Shown here piece by piece: positions 18,708-27,273 of a stretch of 64,000 nucleotides of DNA. Position 1 is the first letter of the stretch, and each line of letters begins with the position of its first letter. A program made the position numbers and the translations under genes. The notes under the pieces were generated by a model. The model worked only from the letters and a program-made list of their open reading frames with translations. It was not told the DNA's origin and made no database searches. Origin of the DNA: Kitasatospora sp. GP82 (lineage in GTDB: Bacteria > Actinomycetota > Actinomycetes > Streptomycetales > Streptomycetaceae). The stretch spans positions 62,001 to 126,000 of the forward strand of contig NZ_JARZAJ010000008.1 of the NCBI RefSeq assembly GCF_029892105.1. The letters are read 5' to 3'.

Positions 18708-19295
18708 GTGGCTGAGGATGTGGGGGGCTCGCCGTACCCCGACGGCGCCGACCACGGTGGTGCGGACGACGAGTTCGCCACCGTGGTGCTCGACGAGGCA
18801 TTCGTCCGGTCCGCCGCCGTGCACGAGCCGAGCGCCAGCGAACGCCAGCTGGCCGCGGCCGAGGCGAGGTTCGAACCGGACACCGGGACGCTCGGCCGTG
18901 GCTACGAGCTGACCGTCAGTGGTGAGGGGCTCCCGCTCGAGCTGCGCCCGCACCCGGGCGGTCTGGACGACGAGGGCCTGTACCCCGACCCGTGGTCGGC
19001 CCCCGGCCGGGCCGGGCGTGTCGCGCGGTGGCGGCGCCAGACCCGCTCCTTCGGGTACGACCCCGGGCGGGCGGCCCGCGGCCGGTACGTTGCGCAGCAG
19101 CGCTGGCACCGTCCGGTGGCCTGGGTGCTCGCGGTGGTGATGGTGGTCGGAGTGGCGGCCGTGGCGGTAGCCGCGATCTACCGGGGCACCGGGGCGGCCG
19201 AGTCGCCCCGCCGTCCGGAGACCGGCACGAGCAGCCCGGGCCTGCCTCCGAGTGTCCCGGCCGGCTCCCCACCGATGGCGTTGCAGACCGGGTGA
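18708..19295 (+). CDS. Single-pass membrane protein of unknown function, paralogue of the next gene
   Basis: 195 residues. An acidic N-terminus carries the motif DDEFATVVLDEAFVRSA followed by EPSASER; a basic cytoplasmic stretch precedes one transmembrane helix (about residues 137-160) and a short Pro/Ser-rich extracellular tail. The next gene has the same N-terminal motif before its membrane anchor. The GTG lies 6 nt after TACATT (18696-18701) with no ribosome binding site: a leaderless start. The function is unknown; the shared motif could be a docking site for a common cytoplasmic partner. Confidence 0.78.
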   Translation: MAEDVGGSPYPDGADHGGADDEFATVVLDEAFVRSAAVHEPSASERQLAAAEARFEPDTGTLGRGYELTVSGEGLPLELRPHPGGLDDEGLYPDPWSAPGRAGRVARWRRQTRSFGYDPGRAARGRYVAQQRWHRPVAWVLAVVMVVGVAAVAVAAIYRGTGAAESPRRPETGTSSPGLPPSVPAGSPPMALQTG

Positions 19296-19385
19296 CGCAT
19301 ATCGCTCGGGGCGGTCACCGCCCGCCAGGCAGAAGTTCTGCCCAAGCCCTCGAAGCAGGCCGTATCCCGGTCTTACCCTGGTGTT

Positions 19386-20447
19386 ATGGGTGACCCGCGT
19401 GAACCTCCGGAGGGTACGCCCGATGGCGGTTCCGGAAACGACGACGAGTACCGATCCGTCGTATTCGACGAGTCGTTCGTCCGGGCTGCCCGGATCCAGG
19501 AGCTGTCGGCCAGTGAGCGGCTCGGCGGCTACTCGCGCGGAGTGCGGCCGCGGCTCGGGTTCGGTCACTTCGGTTCGCTGCCCCGGCAGGCGGTGGCGCT
19601 GCTGCTGCTCGTCGCGATGGCCTTCGCGGCGGCCGTCTACTTCGGTGTGAGCTCACCGCGCCGACTGGGCGTCCAGCCGACCGGAAACCAACTGACCGTC
19701 AGTGTGGTGGCACTCGGCCCGAGTTCGCCGGTGCTCGCGGTGGCCGATCCGAAGAGCCCCTTCGCCGCGCTGCCCCCGGGGTACAGCGACGGAGCGGCCG
19801 GGCTGGCCACTCCGGCGGCCGCGGCCACGGCCCACTTCAGCAGGGTCGAGGTCACCCGGGCGCTGGACACCGTCCAGCGCTACCTGATCGCCTCCTCGCT
19901 CTCCCAGGCGGCCCTGGTGCAGGGGCAGACGGGAGATGTCCGCAGTCTGGTGACACCCGGTGAGCAGGCCCAGTACGACCAGAGCCTCAACTCTCCGAGC
20001 GACGACCAGCACCACGTCGCCGTCGGCTGGCTGGTCCGCTTCGACCCGGGCAAGGTGGAGCTGGCCGCCGACACGGTCAAGGTGAGCGGCTCCATGCGGG
20101 TCACCGAAGCGGACAGTGCGACGCTGGAGATCGCCACCGACCACACCTTCGTCTATGCGCTGCGGCCCGCGGGTACGGACACCTCCGCCCCGGTCAGCCT
20201 GTTCAGCGTCCGCCGCGAACTGCGCTTCGAGTTCGACCACACGGACATCGGTGCCGCCCGGGTGCGGCTGGTCGACTCCGTCCTGCAGGACGGCCCCGCC
20301 GGCTGCGGTGTGCAGCAGGCCGACCACCTGCAGCCGCTGCTGCCCGGGCAGGCGGCCGGCACGCCGCCCGTGGTGAACCCGGCCGACCACTCCGTACCCG
20401 CCTGGCAGCTCTGCGGGGTGCTCGGACCGATCACCACCAGCCAGTGA
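19386..20447 (+). CDS. Membrane-anchored extracytoplasmic protein of unknown function
   Basis: 353 residues. The N-terminus has DDEYRSVVFDESFVRAA plus LSASER, shared with the preceding gene, then one transmembrane helix (about 68-88) and a 260-residue extracytoplasmic domain with no motif I recognise; an HFSRVEVTRALDTVQRYLIAS segment and a late Cys-x-Val-Gln region stand out. The ATG is 6 nt after TACCCT (19374-19379), again predicting leaderless mRNA. It converges on the M48 protease gene with only 24 bp between stops. Confidence 0.78.
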   Translation: MGDPREPPEGTPDGGSGNDDEYRSVVFDESFVRAARIQELSASERLGGYSRGVRPRLGFGHFGSLPRQAVALLLLVAMAFAAAVYFGVSSPRRLGVQPTGNQLTVSVVALGPSSPVLAVADPKSPFAALPPGYSDGAAGLATPAAAATAHFSRVEVTRALDTVQRYLIASSLSQAALVQGQTGDVRSLVTPGEQAQYDQSLNSPSDDQHHVAVGWLVRFDPGKVELAADTVKVSGSMRVTEADSATLEIATDHTFVYALRPAGTDTSAPVSLFSVRRELRFEFDHTDIGAARVRLVDSVLQDGPAGCGVQQADHLQPLLPGQAAGTPPVVNPADHSVPAWQLCGVLGPITTSQ

Positions 20448-20471
20448 GTCACCCCGCAGAGCGGCGCCGGG

Positions 20472-21536
20472 TCAGTCCTTGTCGTGCGGCTGCTGCTCGG
20501 GGCCGCCCGTACCGCGGGCGCCGGTGAAGGTGTCGCGCAGCTTGCCGCCGACCGTGCCGACCCCGCCCGCCACATCGCGCAGCAGGCCCATCAGCGGGTC
20601 CTTGCTCTCCTTGACGCTCCTGGAGTACGAGTCGGCGGCGGCCCTCCACTGCTCGCCGACCGAGGTGTCCTGGTCGTCGGCCCGGCGCGGGTAGGCACCG
20701 GCCAGGATCGAGCGGTACTCCTCGCTCTCGGCCCACTGCTTCAGCTTGGCCACCCTCACCACCGCGAACGGGTGGGTCTGCGGCAGCACCTGGAGCAGCT
20801 TCAGCACACCGTCGCGCAGGTCACCGGCCTTGTCGTACTCCTCGGCCTGCTCCAGGAAGGCGTCCACGTTCATCTCGGCGAGGTTGTGCCCGCCGGCCAG
20901 CTTCATCAGGCCGCGCATGGATGCCTGGAGGTCCTGTCCGGCCAGCAGTCCGGCCCGGTCGCAGGAGAGCTCGGCCTTGCGGAACCACTCCTTGAGCGCG
21001 GTGATCACGGCGGTGATGGCCAGGTTGCCGAGCGGAATCCAGGCGACCCGGGTGGCGATGTTGGTGAGGACGAGCAGCATCGTCCGGTAGACCGCGTGGC
21101 CGGACATCGCATGTCCGACCTCGTGTCCGATCACCGCCCGCAGCTCCTCCTCGTCGAGCAGCTCGACCAGTCCGCTGGTGACCACGATGATCGGGGTGTC
21201 CATGCCGATGCACATGGCGTTGACCGCCGGGTCCTGGGTCACGTACAGCTCGGGCACCCGCTCCAGGTCCAGTACGCGGGCGGCGTCTTGGACCATGGCG
21301 TGCAGCTCGGGGAACTGCCGTTCACCGGTCCGTACCGCGGTGGCCAGGAACATCAGCCGGACGCTGCGCTCGGAGACCAGGCCGGCCAGTTTCCTGAGGA
21401 TCTCGTCGAAGCCGGAGAGTTTGCGCAGGGCGACCAGCGCGGAGCGGTCGGCCGGGTGCTCCCAGGCGCGGGTGGAGATGCCGGGGAAGCGCTCGCGGCG
21501 GCGGCTCGGGGTGTTCGGCTTGGTCATGTCGGTCAT
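20472..21536 (-). CDS. M48-family membrane metalloprotease
   Basis: 354 residues. The zinc motif HEVGH sits in AVIGHEVGHAMSGH (about residues 130-145), followed by two hydrophobic stretches and a downstream acidic metal ligand region (KAELSCDRAGLL). The long C-terminal tail is polar. M48 proteases of this type act on membrane proteins. The ATG (MTDMTKPN) has AGGAGG 9 nt upstream; a longer frame to 21566 lacks one. It is distinct from the HtpX at 60277. The substrate is unknown. Confidence 0.88.
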   Translation of the reverse strand: MTDMTKPNTPSRRRERFPGISTRAWEHPADRSALVALRKLSGFDEILRKLAGLVSERSVRLMFLATAVRTGERQFPELHAMVQDAARVLDLERVPELYVTQDPAVNAMCIGMDTPIIVVTSGLVELLDEEELRAVIGHEVGHAMSGHAVYRTMLLVLTNIATRVAWIPLGNLAITAVITALKEWFRKAELSCDRAGLLAGQDLQASMRGLMKLAGGHNLAEMNVDAFLEQAEEYDKAGDLRDGVLKLLQVLPQTHPFAVVRVAKLKQWAESEEYRSILAGAYPRRADDQDTSVGEQWRAAADSYSRSVKESKDPLMGLLRDVAGGVGTVGGKLRDTFTGARGTGGPEQQPHDKD

Positions 21537-21735
21537 TGGTGAGTACCTCCTGGTCGATGCCGGCACCGGTTCCCGCCCGGCCCCCGCTGCTACTGGCTAC
21601 AACGCCTGTTCGTCCGTACTCGTCCCCGGCGCCCACAGTACGCCGGGGGTGCTGTCCGCCCGCCCGAAGACCGCGGTCTAGGCTGGTTCCACAAGGCGGT
21701 CCTGCGGGGCCGGACCCAGTCCCAAGGAGCCCACC

Positions 21736-21885
21736 ATGTCCCCTGTCGACGGTCTGACGCAGCTGGCCGGTCCCATCTCCACCGAGCCGGGTCCTGGGCT
21801 GTTCCTGCGGATCGTCCTGGTCGCCTCGTTCGTGGGCGTCGGCCTGCTGGTCTGGATCATGGCGCGGGCTTTCCGCAACGACTGA
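21736..21885 (+). CDS. 49-residue single-pass membrane micro-protein
   Basis: Encodes 49 residues: a polar start (MSPVDGLTQLAG), one hydrophobic helix (about 22-43, LFLRIVLVASFVGVGLLVW) and a basic tail. AAGGAG lies 7 nt before the ATG and a -10-like TAGGCT at about 21679-21684. It is divergent from the M48 protease gene. It resembles the other 49-residue protein at 22053 in size and layout but not in sequence. Possible small regulator of a membrane enzyme; no evidence beyond architecture. Confidence 0.7.
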   Translation: MSPVDGLTQLAGPISTEPGPGLFLRIVLVASFVGVGLLVWIMARAFRND

Positions 21886-22052
21886 GACCGTCCGCCGTCC
21901 GCCGTCCGGCCCGGGATCCGGCGGGCGCCTACGGGGGGTCAGACGCGGTGGGCCGCCGCGCGGTTGCCACTGGGCCACCCGTACGATAGGAACGCAGGCC
22001 GTCACCGGCCCGCATCCTGGTCCCTCACCGAGCCGAGAAGGTCCCGCCGACC

Positions 22053-22202
22053 ATGAGCAATAACGTTCTGCCCACCGTTGCCCGGATCGCCGAGGGCGGT
22101 GGCAACCACGAGAGCCTCAACCCGCTCGTGACCGGCGGTTGTGCGTTCCTCATCCTCCTGCTGCTGCTCTACGTGACCACGCGCTTCAACCGCGACCGCT
22201 GA
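22053..22202 (+). CDS. Second 49-residue single-pass membrane micro-protein
   Basis: Encodes 49 residues starting MSNNVLPTVARIAEGG, with one helix (about 26-42, GGCAFLILLLLLYVTT) and a basic RFNRDR end, giving an N-out, C-in prediction. AGAAGG lies about 11 nt before the ATG. It precedes nadD by about 110 bp but nadD has its own promoter. Function unknown; small membrane proteins at this position next to nadD seem conserved in streptomycetes from memory. Confidence 0.72.
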   Translation: MSNNVLPTVARIAEGGGNHESLNPLVTGGCAFLILLLLLYVTTRFNRDR

Positions 22203-22314
22203 GCAGCGCGGTACCACTGATCGGTGACGGGGAGCGCTCGGCCAACTGCCGGGCGCTCCCTGCCGATATCCGGGTTTGTCCGCCCGTAAGGGACGTCGCG
22301 TAAGGTGTGGCGGC

Positions 22315-22944
22315 ATGGGACAGCAGGCCGAGACCCCCGGCGGACCGGTGAAGAAGCGCCTCGGCGTGATGGGTGGCACCTTCGACCCGATCCACCACGG
22401 GCACCTGGTAGCCGCCAGCGAGGTGGCGAGTGCATTCCACCTCGATGAGGTGATCTTCGTACCGACCGGGCAGCCGTGGCAGAAGAGCCACCGCGATGTG
22501 ACGTCCGCCGAGGACCGTTATCTGATGACGGTCATCGCCACCGCGGAGAACCCGCAGTTCTCGGTCAGCCGGATCGACATCGACCGCAAGGGCCCCACCT
22601 ACACCGTGGACACCCTTCGCGATCTGCGGGCCCTGCACCCGGACGCCGAGCTGTTCTTCATCACCGGCGCCGACGCACTCGCCCAGATCCTGTCCTGGCG
22701 CGATTCGGAGGAGCTCTTCGAGCTCGCCCACTTCATCGGATGCACCCGCCCCGGGCACACCCTGTCGGATGCCGGGCTCCCGGTGGGCGGGGTCTCCCTG
22801 GTGGAGGTGCCCGCGCTGGCCATCTCCTCCACGGACTGCCGGATACGGGTCGCCAAGGGCGAGCCGGTCTGGTACCTCGTCCCGGACGGCGTGGTCCGTT
22901 ACATCCACAAGCGGGCGCTGTACGCGCCGGCCCAGCAGCCTTGA
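22315..22944 (+). CDS. nadD: Nicotinate-nucleotide adenylyltransferase
   Basis: 209 residues with the nucleotidyltransferase motifs [12 protein letters not shown] near the N-terminus and ISSTDCRIR (the SSTxxR motif) near the C-terminus. It adenylates nicotinate mononucleotide to deamido-NAD. The nadD-lytR-rsfS order is typical of actinobacteria. The ATG lies 8 nt after TAAGGT (22301-22306), with TTGTCC at 22276-22281 as a possible -35 (19-nt spacer); there is no ribosome binding site, so initiation is probably leaderless. Confidence 0.95.
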   Translation: MGQQAETPGGPVKKRLGVMGGTFDPIHHGHLVAASEVASAFHLDEVIFVPTGQPWQKSHRDVTSAEDRYLMTVIATAENPQFSVSRIDIDRKGPTYTVDTLRDLRALHPDAELFFITGADALAQILSWRDSEELFELAHFIGCTRPGHTLSDAGLPVGGVSLVEVPALAISSTDCRIRVAKGEPVWYLVPDGVVRYIHKRALYAPAQQP

Positions 22945-22960
22945 TCCCGGGAGGGACGGC

Positions 22961-24688
22961 GTGACCGGAACGTCAGACCGCAGGGGGCCCACGGGCGACG
23001 GCTGGTATCCGCAGCCGGGCTACGACGCGTACGGTCGGCCGGAGCACGGCCAGGCCCAGGGGCAGCCCGAGGGCCAGTACCAGTACGGGCAGCAGCAGGC
23101 GTACGTCCAGGACCAGTACCAGCAGGGCTATCAGCAGCAGCCGTACGAGCCCTATGAGCAGCAGGGCTACTACCAGCAGCAGCCGCAGCAGCCGCAGCAG
23201 CCGCAGCCGCAGCAGTCGGGCTACGACCCGTACGGGCAGGCGCAGCAGCCCCAGCAGCTCCAGGAGTACTACTACCAGCAGCAGCCGGTCGTCCAGGCCG
23301 TTGCCCAGCCGGTCGCTCCGCCGCCTCCCCGCTCGGCCGAGCCGCTGCAGCAGCAGGCCCAGCAGCAGATCCCGCAGCAGGTCAGGCAGCCCGCCCGGCC
23401 GTCGGCGAAGCCGCAGCCGGAGCACTCCGAGCCGGCCCTGGACGACTACGCGACGGGCGAGTTCACCTTCGTCGACGAACCGGCGGAGGAGACCGAGGAC
23501 GTCATCGACTGGCTGAAGTTCGCCGAGTCGCGCACCGAGCGCCGGGACGAGCGCAAGCGCAGGCTGCGGAACAGGCTGATCGCCGTCGTGGTGGCGCTCG
23601 TCGTGCTCGCGGGCGGCGGTGCCGGCTATCTGTGGTGGAGCGGCGCGTCCGGTCCCAGGACCGCTGCGGCGGCGGCCGGGGCCCGGCAGGTGAACGTGGT
23701 GCACCTGCGGGAGCTGGACGGCAAGGTCAGCAGTGCGCTCCTGGTCAACGACGCGGCAGGGCACAAGGGTTCGATCCTGCTGCTGCCCGAGACCCTGAAG
23801 CTGCCCAGCAGCGGGGACTCCTCGACCGCACCGCTCGGCCAGGCGATGGAGGCGATCGGCCCGTCCAGCACCCGGGACGGCCTCAGCACCGTGCTCGGCG
23901 CCACCGTGGCGGGCACCTGGCGACTGGACACGCCCTACCTGCGGCTGCTGGTCGCCCAGCTCGGCGGTGTGAAGGTGGACACCAACGCCGAGGTGAAGGC
24001 CTCGGACGGCAAGGTGCTCGCCCCGGCGGGCAAGGGCATCTCGCTGACCGGTGAGGCGGCCGTCGCGTACGCCACCTACCAGGCGCCGGGGGAGGGCCGG
24101 GATGCCCAACTGGCCCGGTTCGGACAGGTGTTGGAGGCGCTGGTGCGGACCATGCCGACCGATCTGCCCGAGGCGCAGGACGATGTGCACCGGATGAACG
24201 CGGTGCTCGACCCCTCGCTGCCCGAGCAGGCCCTGGCCGGGGTGCTGGCCCAGCTCGCCCAGCTGGCCAAGGACGGGAACTTCGCTGTCGGTACCCTCAA
24301 GGTGCAGCCCGACGGCACCCTGGACGACGCCACCGCGGGCGCGCAGGTCAAGGAGGTGCTCGGCGGTGCGGTGCACAAGGCCCAGGGCACCAACAAGACG
24401 GCCCGGGTCAGCATCGTGAACGCCTCGGGCAACGACCAGCTGGCGAGCTCGGCGCTGGTGCAGGTCACCAACTCCGGTCTGGATCCCGTCCCGAGCGGCA
24501 GCAAGGTGAGCGGCACCCAGGCGCTCAGCGAGATCCGCTACACCGACGACGCCAGGCTGGCCGTGGCGAAGTCGCTGGCGATCTCGCTCGGTCTGAAGGA
24601 GACGGCGGTGAAGAAGACCACCGACTCGCAGAACGCCGACCTGGTGGTGGTCCTGGGCAAGGACTACCAGCCGTCCAAGGCTCAGTAG
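22961..24688 (+). CDS. LytR/CpsA/Psr-like membrane protein with Gln-rich N-terminus and LytR_C domain
   Basis: 575 residues from a GTG with GGGAGG about 5 nt upstream. Residues 1-about 150 are a Tyr/Gln-rich low-complexity tail (YQQ, QQPQQPQ repeats), followed by one transmembrane helix (about 205-228), an LCP-like domain, and a C-terminal LytR_C domain (ARVSIVNASG to the end). LCP enzymes attach wall polymers to peptidoglycan. Here the core has GRDAQLARFGQ where active LCP proteins have an Arg-rich R-x-x-RQQ segment, so catalysis is doubtful. It follows nadD by 16 nt. Confidence 0.85.
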   Translation: MTGTSDRRGPTGDGWYPQPGYDAYGRPEHGQAQGQPEGQYQYGQQQAYVQDQYQQGYQQQPYEPYEQQGYYQQQPQQPQQPQPQQSGYDPYGQAQQPQQLQEYYYQQQPVVQAVAQPVAPPPPRSAEPLQQQAQQQIPQQVRQPARPSAKPQPEHSEPALDDYATGEFTFVDEPAEETEDVIDWLKFAESRTERRDERKRRLRNRLIAVVVALVVLAGGGAGYLWWSGASGPRTAAAAAGARQVNVVHLRELDGKVSSALLVNDAAGHKGSILLLPETLKLPSSGDSSTAPLGQAMEAIGPSSTRDGLSTVLGATVAGTWRLDTPYLRLLVAQLGGVKVDTNAEVKASDGKVLAPAGKGISLTGEAAVAYATYQAPGEGRDAQLARFGQVLEALVRTMPTDLPEAQDDVHRMNAVLDPSLPEQALAGVLAQLAQLAKDGNFAVGTLKVQPDGTLDDATAGAQVKEVLGGAVHKAQGTNKTARVSIVNASGNDQLASSALVQVTNSGLDPVPSGSKVSGTQALSEIRYTDDARLAVAKSLAISLGLKETAVKKTTDSQNADLVVVLGKDYQPSKAQ

Positions 24689-24696
24689 CCCCGCGT

Positions 24697-24737
24697 CGCG
24701 AGGAGGCCCCGGAGAATCCCTCCGGGGCCTCCTCGCG
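24697..24737. terminator. Strong terminator after the LCP-like gene
   Basis: Perfect 17-bp inverted repeat with a 7-nt loop beginning 8 nt after the stop codon, followed by TTCATG. No T-run. Confidence 0.88.
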
Positions 24738-24788
24738 TTCATGAGATCCTGGAAACCGTATCTGTGTACATCTAGCGGGAAGAACACC

Positions 24789-25226
24789 GTGACTGCCACT
24801 GACCGGAGCCAGGAACTGATCACCGTCGCCGCCCAGGCGGCGGCCGACAAACTGGCCCACGACATCATCGCCTTCGACGTCAGCGAGGTGCTGTCGATCA
24901 CCGACGCCTTCCTGATCGCCTCGGCCGCCAACGACCGCCAGGTCAAGGCCATCGCCGAGGAGATCGAGGACCAGCTGCGCGAGAAGCTGGACATCAAGCC
25001 GGTGCGCCGTGAGGGCGAGCGCGAGGGCCGCTGGATCCTGCTCGACTACCTGGACATCGTGGTGCACGTCCAGCACTCCGAGGAGCGCTCCTTCTACTCC
25101 CTCGACCGGCTCTGGAAGGACTGCCCCGAGCTGCCGCTGCCCGCCGACGCGCTGGCCACCCGCAACCGCCCGGAGAACGCGGTGACCGACGCCCAGGGCA
25201 ACGCCGTCGCCGAGGACGAGCACTGA
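24789..25226 (+). CDS. rsfS: Ribosome silencing factor RsfS
   Basis: 145 residues of the RsfS/Iojap family: FDVSEVLSITDAFLIASAANDRQVKAI and the WILLDYLDIVVHVQ segment are diagnostic. RsfS binds L14 and blocks subunit joining in slow growth. GGGAAG precedes the GTG by about 8 nt. Its stop codon overlaps the probable CTG start of the following phosphatase gene, so the two are translationally coupled. Confidence 0.94.
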   Translation: MTATDRSQELITVAAQAAADKLAHDIIAFDVSEVLSITDAFLIASAANDRQVKAIAEEIEDQLREKLDIKPVRREGEREGRWILLDYLDIVVHVQHSEERSFYSLDRLWKDCPELPLPADALATRNRPENAVTDAQGNAVAEDEH

Positions 25227-25870
25227 GCGGCGCCGCGCGGGGCCCGCGCATCGTCTTCTGGCGGCACGGCCAGACCTCGTGGAACCTGGAGTCCAGGTTC
25301 CAGGGCACGACCGACATCGACCTGACCGATCAGGGCATCTTCCAGGCCCGGCGGGCGGCCAAGCTGCTCGCCGGCCTCCGTCCCGATCTGCTGGTGTCCT
25401 CGGACCTCAAGCGGGCCCGGCGCACCGCCGCCGAGCTCGCCAAGGTCACCGGCCTGGACGTGCACCACCACGAGGGCCTGCGGGAGACGTATGCGGGCGA
25501 GTGGCAGGGGCTGACCAACGCCGAGATCCGGGCACGCTTCCCGGAGCAGTTCGAGGCGTGGGCGCAGGGCGAGCCGGTCCGGCGCGGCGGTGGCGAACTG
25601 GCGACCGAGGTGGCGGACCGTTCCGTTCCGGTGGTGCTGTCTGCGGTCGAGAAGCTGCCGGAGGACGGCACGCTGGTCGTGGTCAGCCACGGCGGCACCA
25701 TCCGCACCATGATCGGCCGACTGCTCGGTATGGAGGCGGAGCAGTGGGAGCGCTTCGGCGGCCTCTCCAACTGCTGCTGGTCGGTCCTGGGCCGGGGTGC
25801 ACGCGGCTGGCGTCTGCTGGAGCACAACGCGGGCACCCTGCCGCAGCCGGTGATCGGGGACGAGACCTGA
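25223..25870 (+). CDS. Histidine phosphatase (phosphoglycerate mutase-like), probable CTG start overlapping rsfS
   Basis: 215 residues. The catalytic RHG motif is in IVFWRHGQTSWN, and the second His in VVSHGGTIRT near residue 157; both are needed for the two-His phosphatase fold. The first ATG/GTG/TTG in frame (25394) would delete the RHG motif, and no such codon exists in frame back through the previous gene. CTG at 25223 overlaps the rsfS stop as CTGA and has GAGGA 6 nt upstream, so it is the best start. The substrate is unknown; many homologues are phosphosugar or nucleotide phosphatases. Confidence 0.87.
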   Translation: MSGAARGPRIVFWRHGQTSWNLESRFQGTTDIDLTDQGIFQARRAAKLLAGLRPDLLVSSDLKRARRTAAELAKVTGLDVHHHEGLRETYAGEWQGLTNAEIRARFPEQFEAWAQGEPVRRGGGELATEVADRSVPVVLSAVEKLPEDGTLVVVSHGGTIRTMIGRLLGMEAEQWERFGGLSNCCWSVLGRGARGWRLLEHNAGTLPQPVIGDET

Positions 25871-25917
25871 CGAAGGTGTCCGTAGGGCGGGATTTCGCAG
25901 TTCCGGGCCTGACCAGC

Positions 25918-25923
25918 TAGAGT
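25918..25923 (+). promoter_or_regulatory. -10 box of the tRNA-Ala promoter
   Basis: TAGAGT about 57 nt before the first tRNA, with TTCGCA at 25893-25898 as a weak -35 (19-nt spacer). Confidence 0.45.
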
Positions 25924-25979
25924 CTTCCTCGTTCGCAGGAAAGAACGCCGCCCGGGAGGGAGGCGGGAGAGTCCTCCGA

Positions 25980-26052
<73 letters not shown>

Positions 26053-26089
26053 CTCCGCATCGGCGGTCCGCAAGGGCCGCTCGGTCCGC

Positions 26090-26162
<73 letters not shown>

Positions 26163-26172
26163 CAACAGACGT

Positions 26173-26208
26173 CGAAGGGCGCCTTCCGAATCCGGAAGGC
26201 GCCCTTCG
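26173..26208. terminator. Terminator of the tRNA-Ala pair
   Basis: Perfect 16-bp inverted repeat with a 4-nt loop (aatc), 10 nt after tRNA copy 2. Confidence 0.88.
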
Positions 26209-26241
26209 GCGTTGCCGGGCCCGGTCGGCTGCCGGGCCTGC

Positions 26242-27153
26242 TCAGGGGGTGTGGACGTGGCCCTGATCGACGCTCGGGGCGCCCGGGTCCGCGGCGAGAC
26301 GTTCCATCCGTTCCCGGTCGAGCGGGCGCTCGGGGGTGTAGACCACCATGTAGGCCTCGGGCGTCGCCGGGATGGTCAGGTAGGAGGCCTGGAAGCGCAT
26401 CTCGCCCACCGCGGCATGCCGGAAGACCTTGCGCGAGGTCCGGGGCGGAGCGACCTCCTGGCGGGCCCACAGCTCGCGGAACTCGGTGCTGGCCGCCGCC
26501 AGGTCCCGGATGTACTCCTCCCAGGCCGGCTCCCCGATGTGCCGCCCGTACGCGCCGCGCAGCACGCCGACCATCCGGGGCAGCTCCTCGTCCCGGTTCA
26601 GGAAGGGGTTGCAGCAGGCGGGGACGGTGAAGGCGCACCACATGCTGTTGCGGCGGCGGTTCGGCGCCGTCGGGCGGGTCGCGCCGGGGAACAGGGCGTC
26701 GTACGCGCCGTTGAAGCGCAGCAGGTCGTAGCGGCTGTTGCAGATCGCCGCGGGCAGCGGGTCCAGCTGATCCAGGATCACCTGGCTGACCGGGTCCACG
26801 AGGGGGCAGGGCAGCTCGTCGGGTCGGCTCGGGGTGAGGCCGGCCAGCCGGAACAGATGCTCGCGCTCGGTGCTGTCCAGCCGCAGTGTACGGGCCACCG
26901 CCTCCAGCACCTGCTCACTCGCGTTGATCGGCCGCCCCTGCTCAAGCCACGTGTACCAGGTCACCCCGACCCCGGCGAGCTGCGCCACCTCCTCGCGGCG
27001 CAGGCCCGGCGTGCGGCGGCGCACCCCGGGCGGCAGGCCGACGGCCTCGGGGGTGACCCGGGCCCGGCACGCCTTGAGGAAGTTGGCCAGCTCGGAGCGG
27101 CGTCGGTCCCGGCCGCTGGCGGCCGAGGCGGTTTCGGTACGTGTGTCCAGCAC
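26242..27153 (-). CDS. XRE-family regulator with MmyB-like ligand-binding domain
   Basis: About 303 residues. A helix-turn-helix at about 45-95 (PGLRREEVAQLAGVGVTWYTWLEQG) is followed by an MmyB-like PAS-related domain (about 115-290), a pairing seen in actinobacterial regulators that sense small, possibly fatty-acid-like ligands. GTG at 27153 has GGGGGA 6 nt upstream; an ATG two codons earlier (27159) overlaps that site. It is divergent from an MFS exporter gene 120 bp away, the classic layout of a local repressor and its target. Confidence 0.87.
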   Translation of the reverse strand: MLDTRTETASAASGRDRRRSELANFLKACRARVTPEAVGLPPGVRRRTPGLRREEVAQLAGVGVTWYTWLEQGRPINASEQVLEAVARTLRLDSTEREHLFRLAGLTPSRPDELPCPLVDPVSQVILDQLDPLPAAICNSRYDLLRFNGAYDALFPGATRPTAPNRRRNSMWCAFTVPACCNPFLNRDEELPRMVGVLRGAYGRHIGEPAWEEYIRDLAAASTEFRELWARQEVAPPRTSRKVFRHAAVGEMRFQASYLTIPATPEAYMVVYTPERPLDRERMERLAADPGAPSVDQGHVHTP

Positions 27154-27214
27154 GGTCATTCCCCCATCGTGACGGATCCCCGGGGCCGGCGGCAGCCTGG
27201 TTGCCGGGTGCTGC

Positions 27215-27273
27215 CAGTACCAGGATCAGCAGGCTCTAACCACCAGTATCCGAGGGCCCCCACGCTGGTATCC
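27215..27273. promoter_or_regulatory. Candidate operator between the XRE regulator and MFS genes
   Basis: Three related words lie in the divergent region: CAGTACCAGG (27215), CAGTATCCG (27244) and CTGGTATCC (27265), the last inverted relative to the first (TACCAG/CTGGTA). This fits a dimeric repressor site overlapping the exporter start. Confidence 0.35.

Noticed and set aside
26212..27273. N-terminal extension of the MFS frame
   Set aside because: Overlaps the antisense XRE gene; the family N-terminus begins at 27274.
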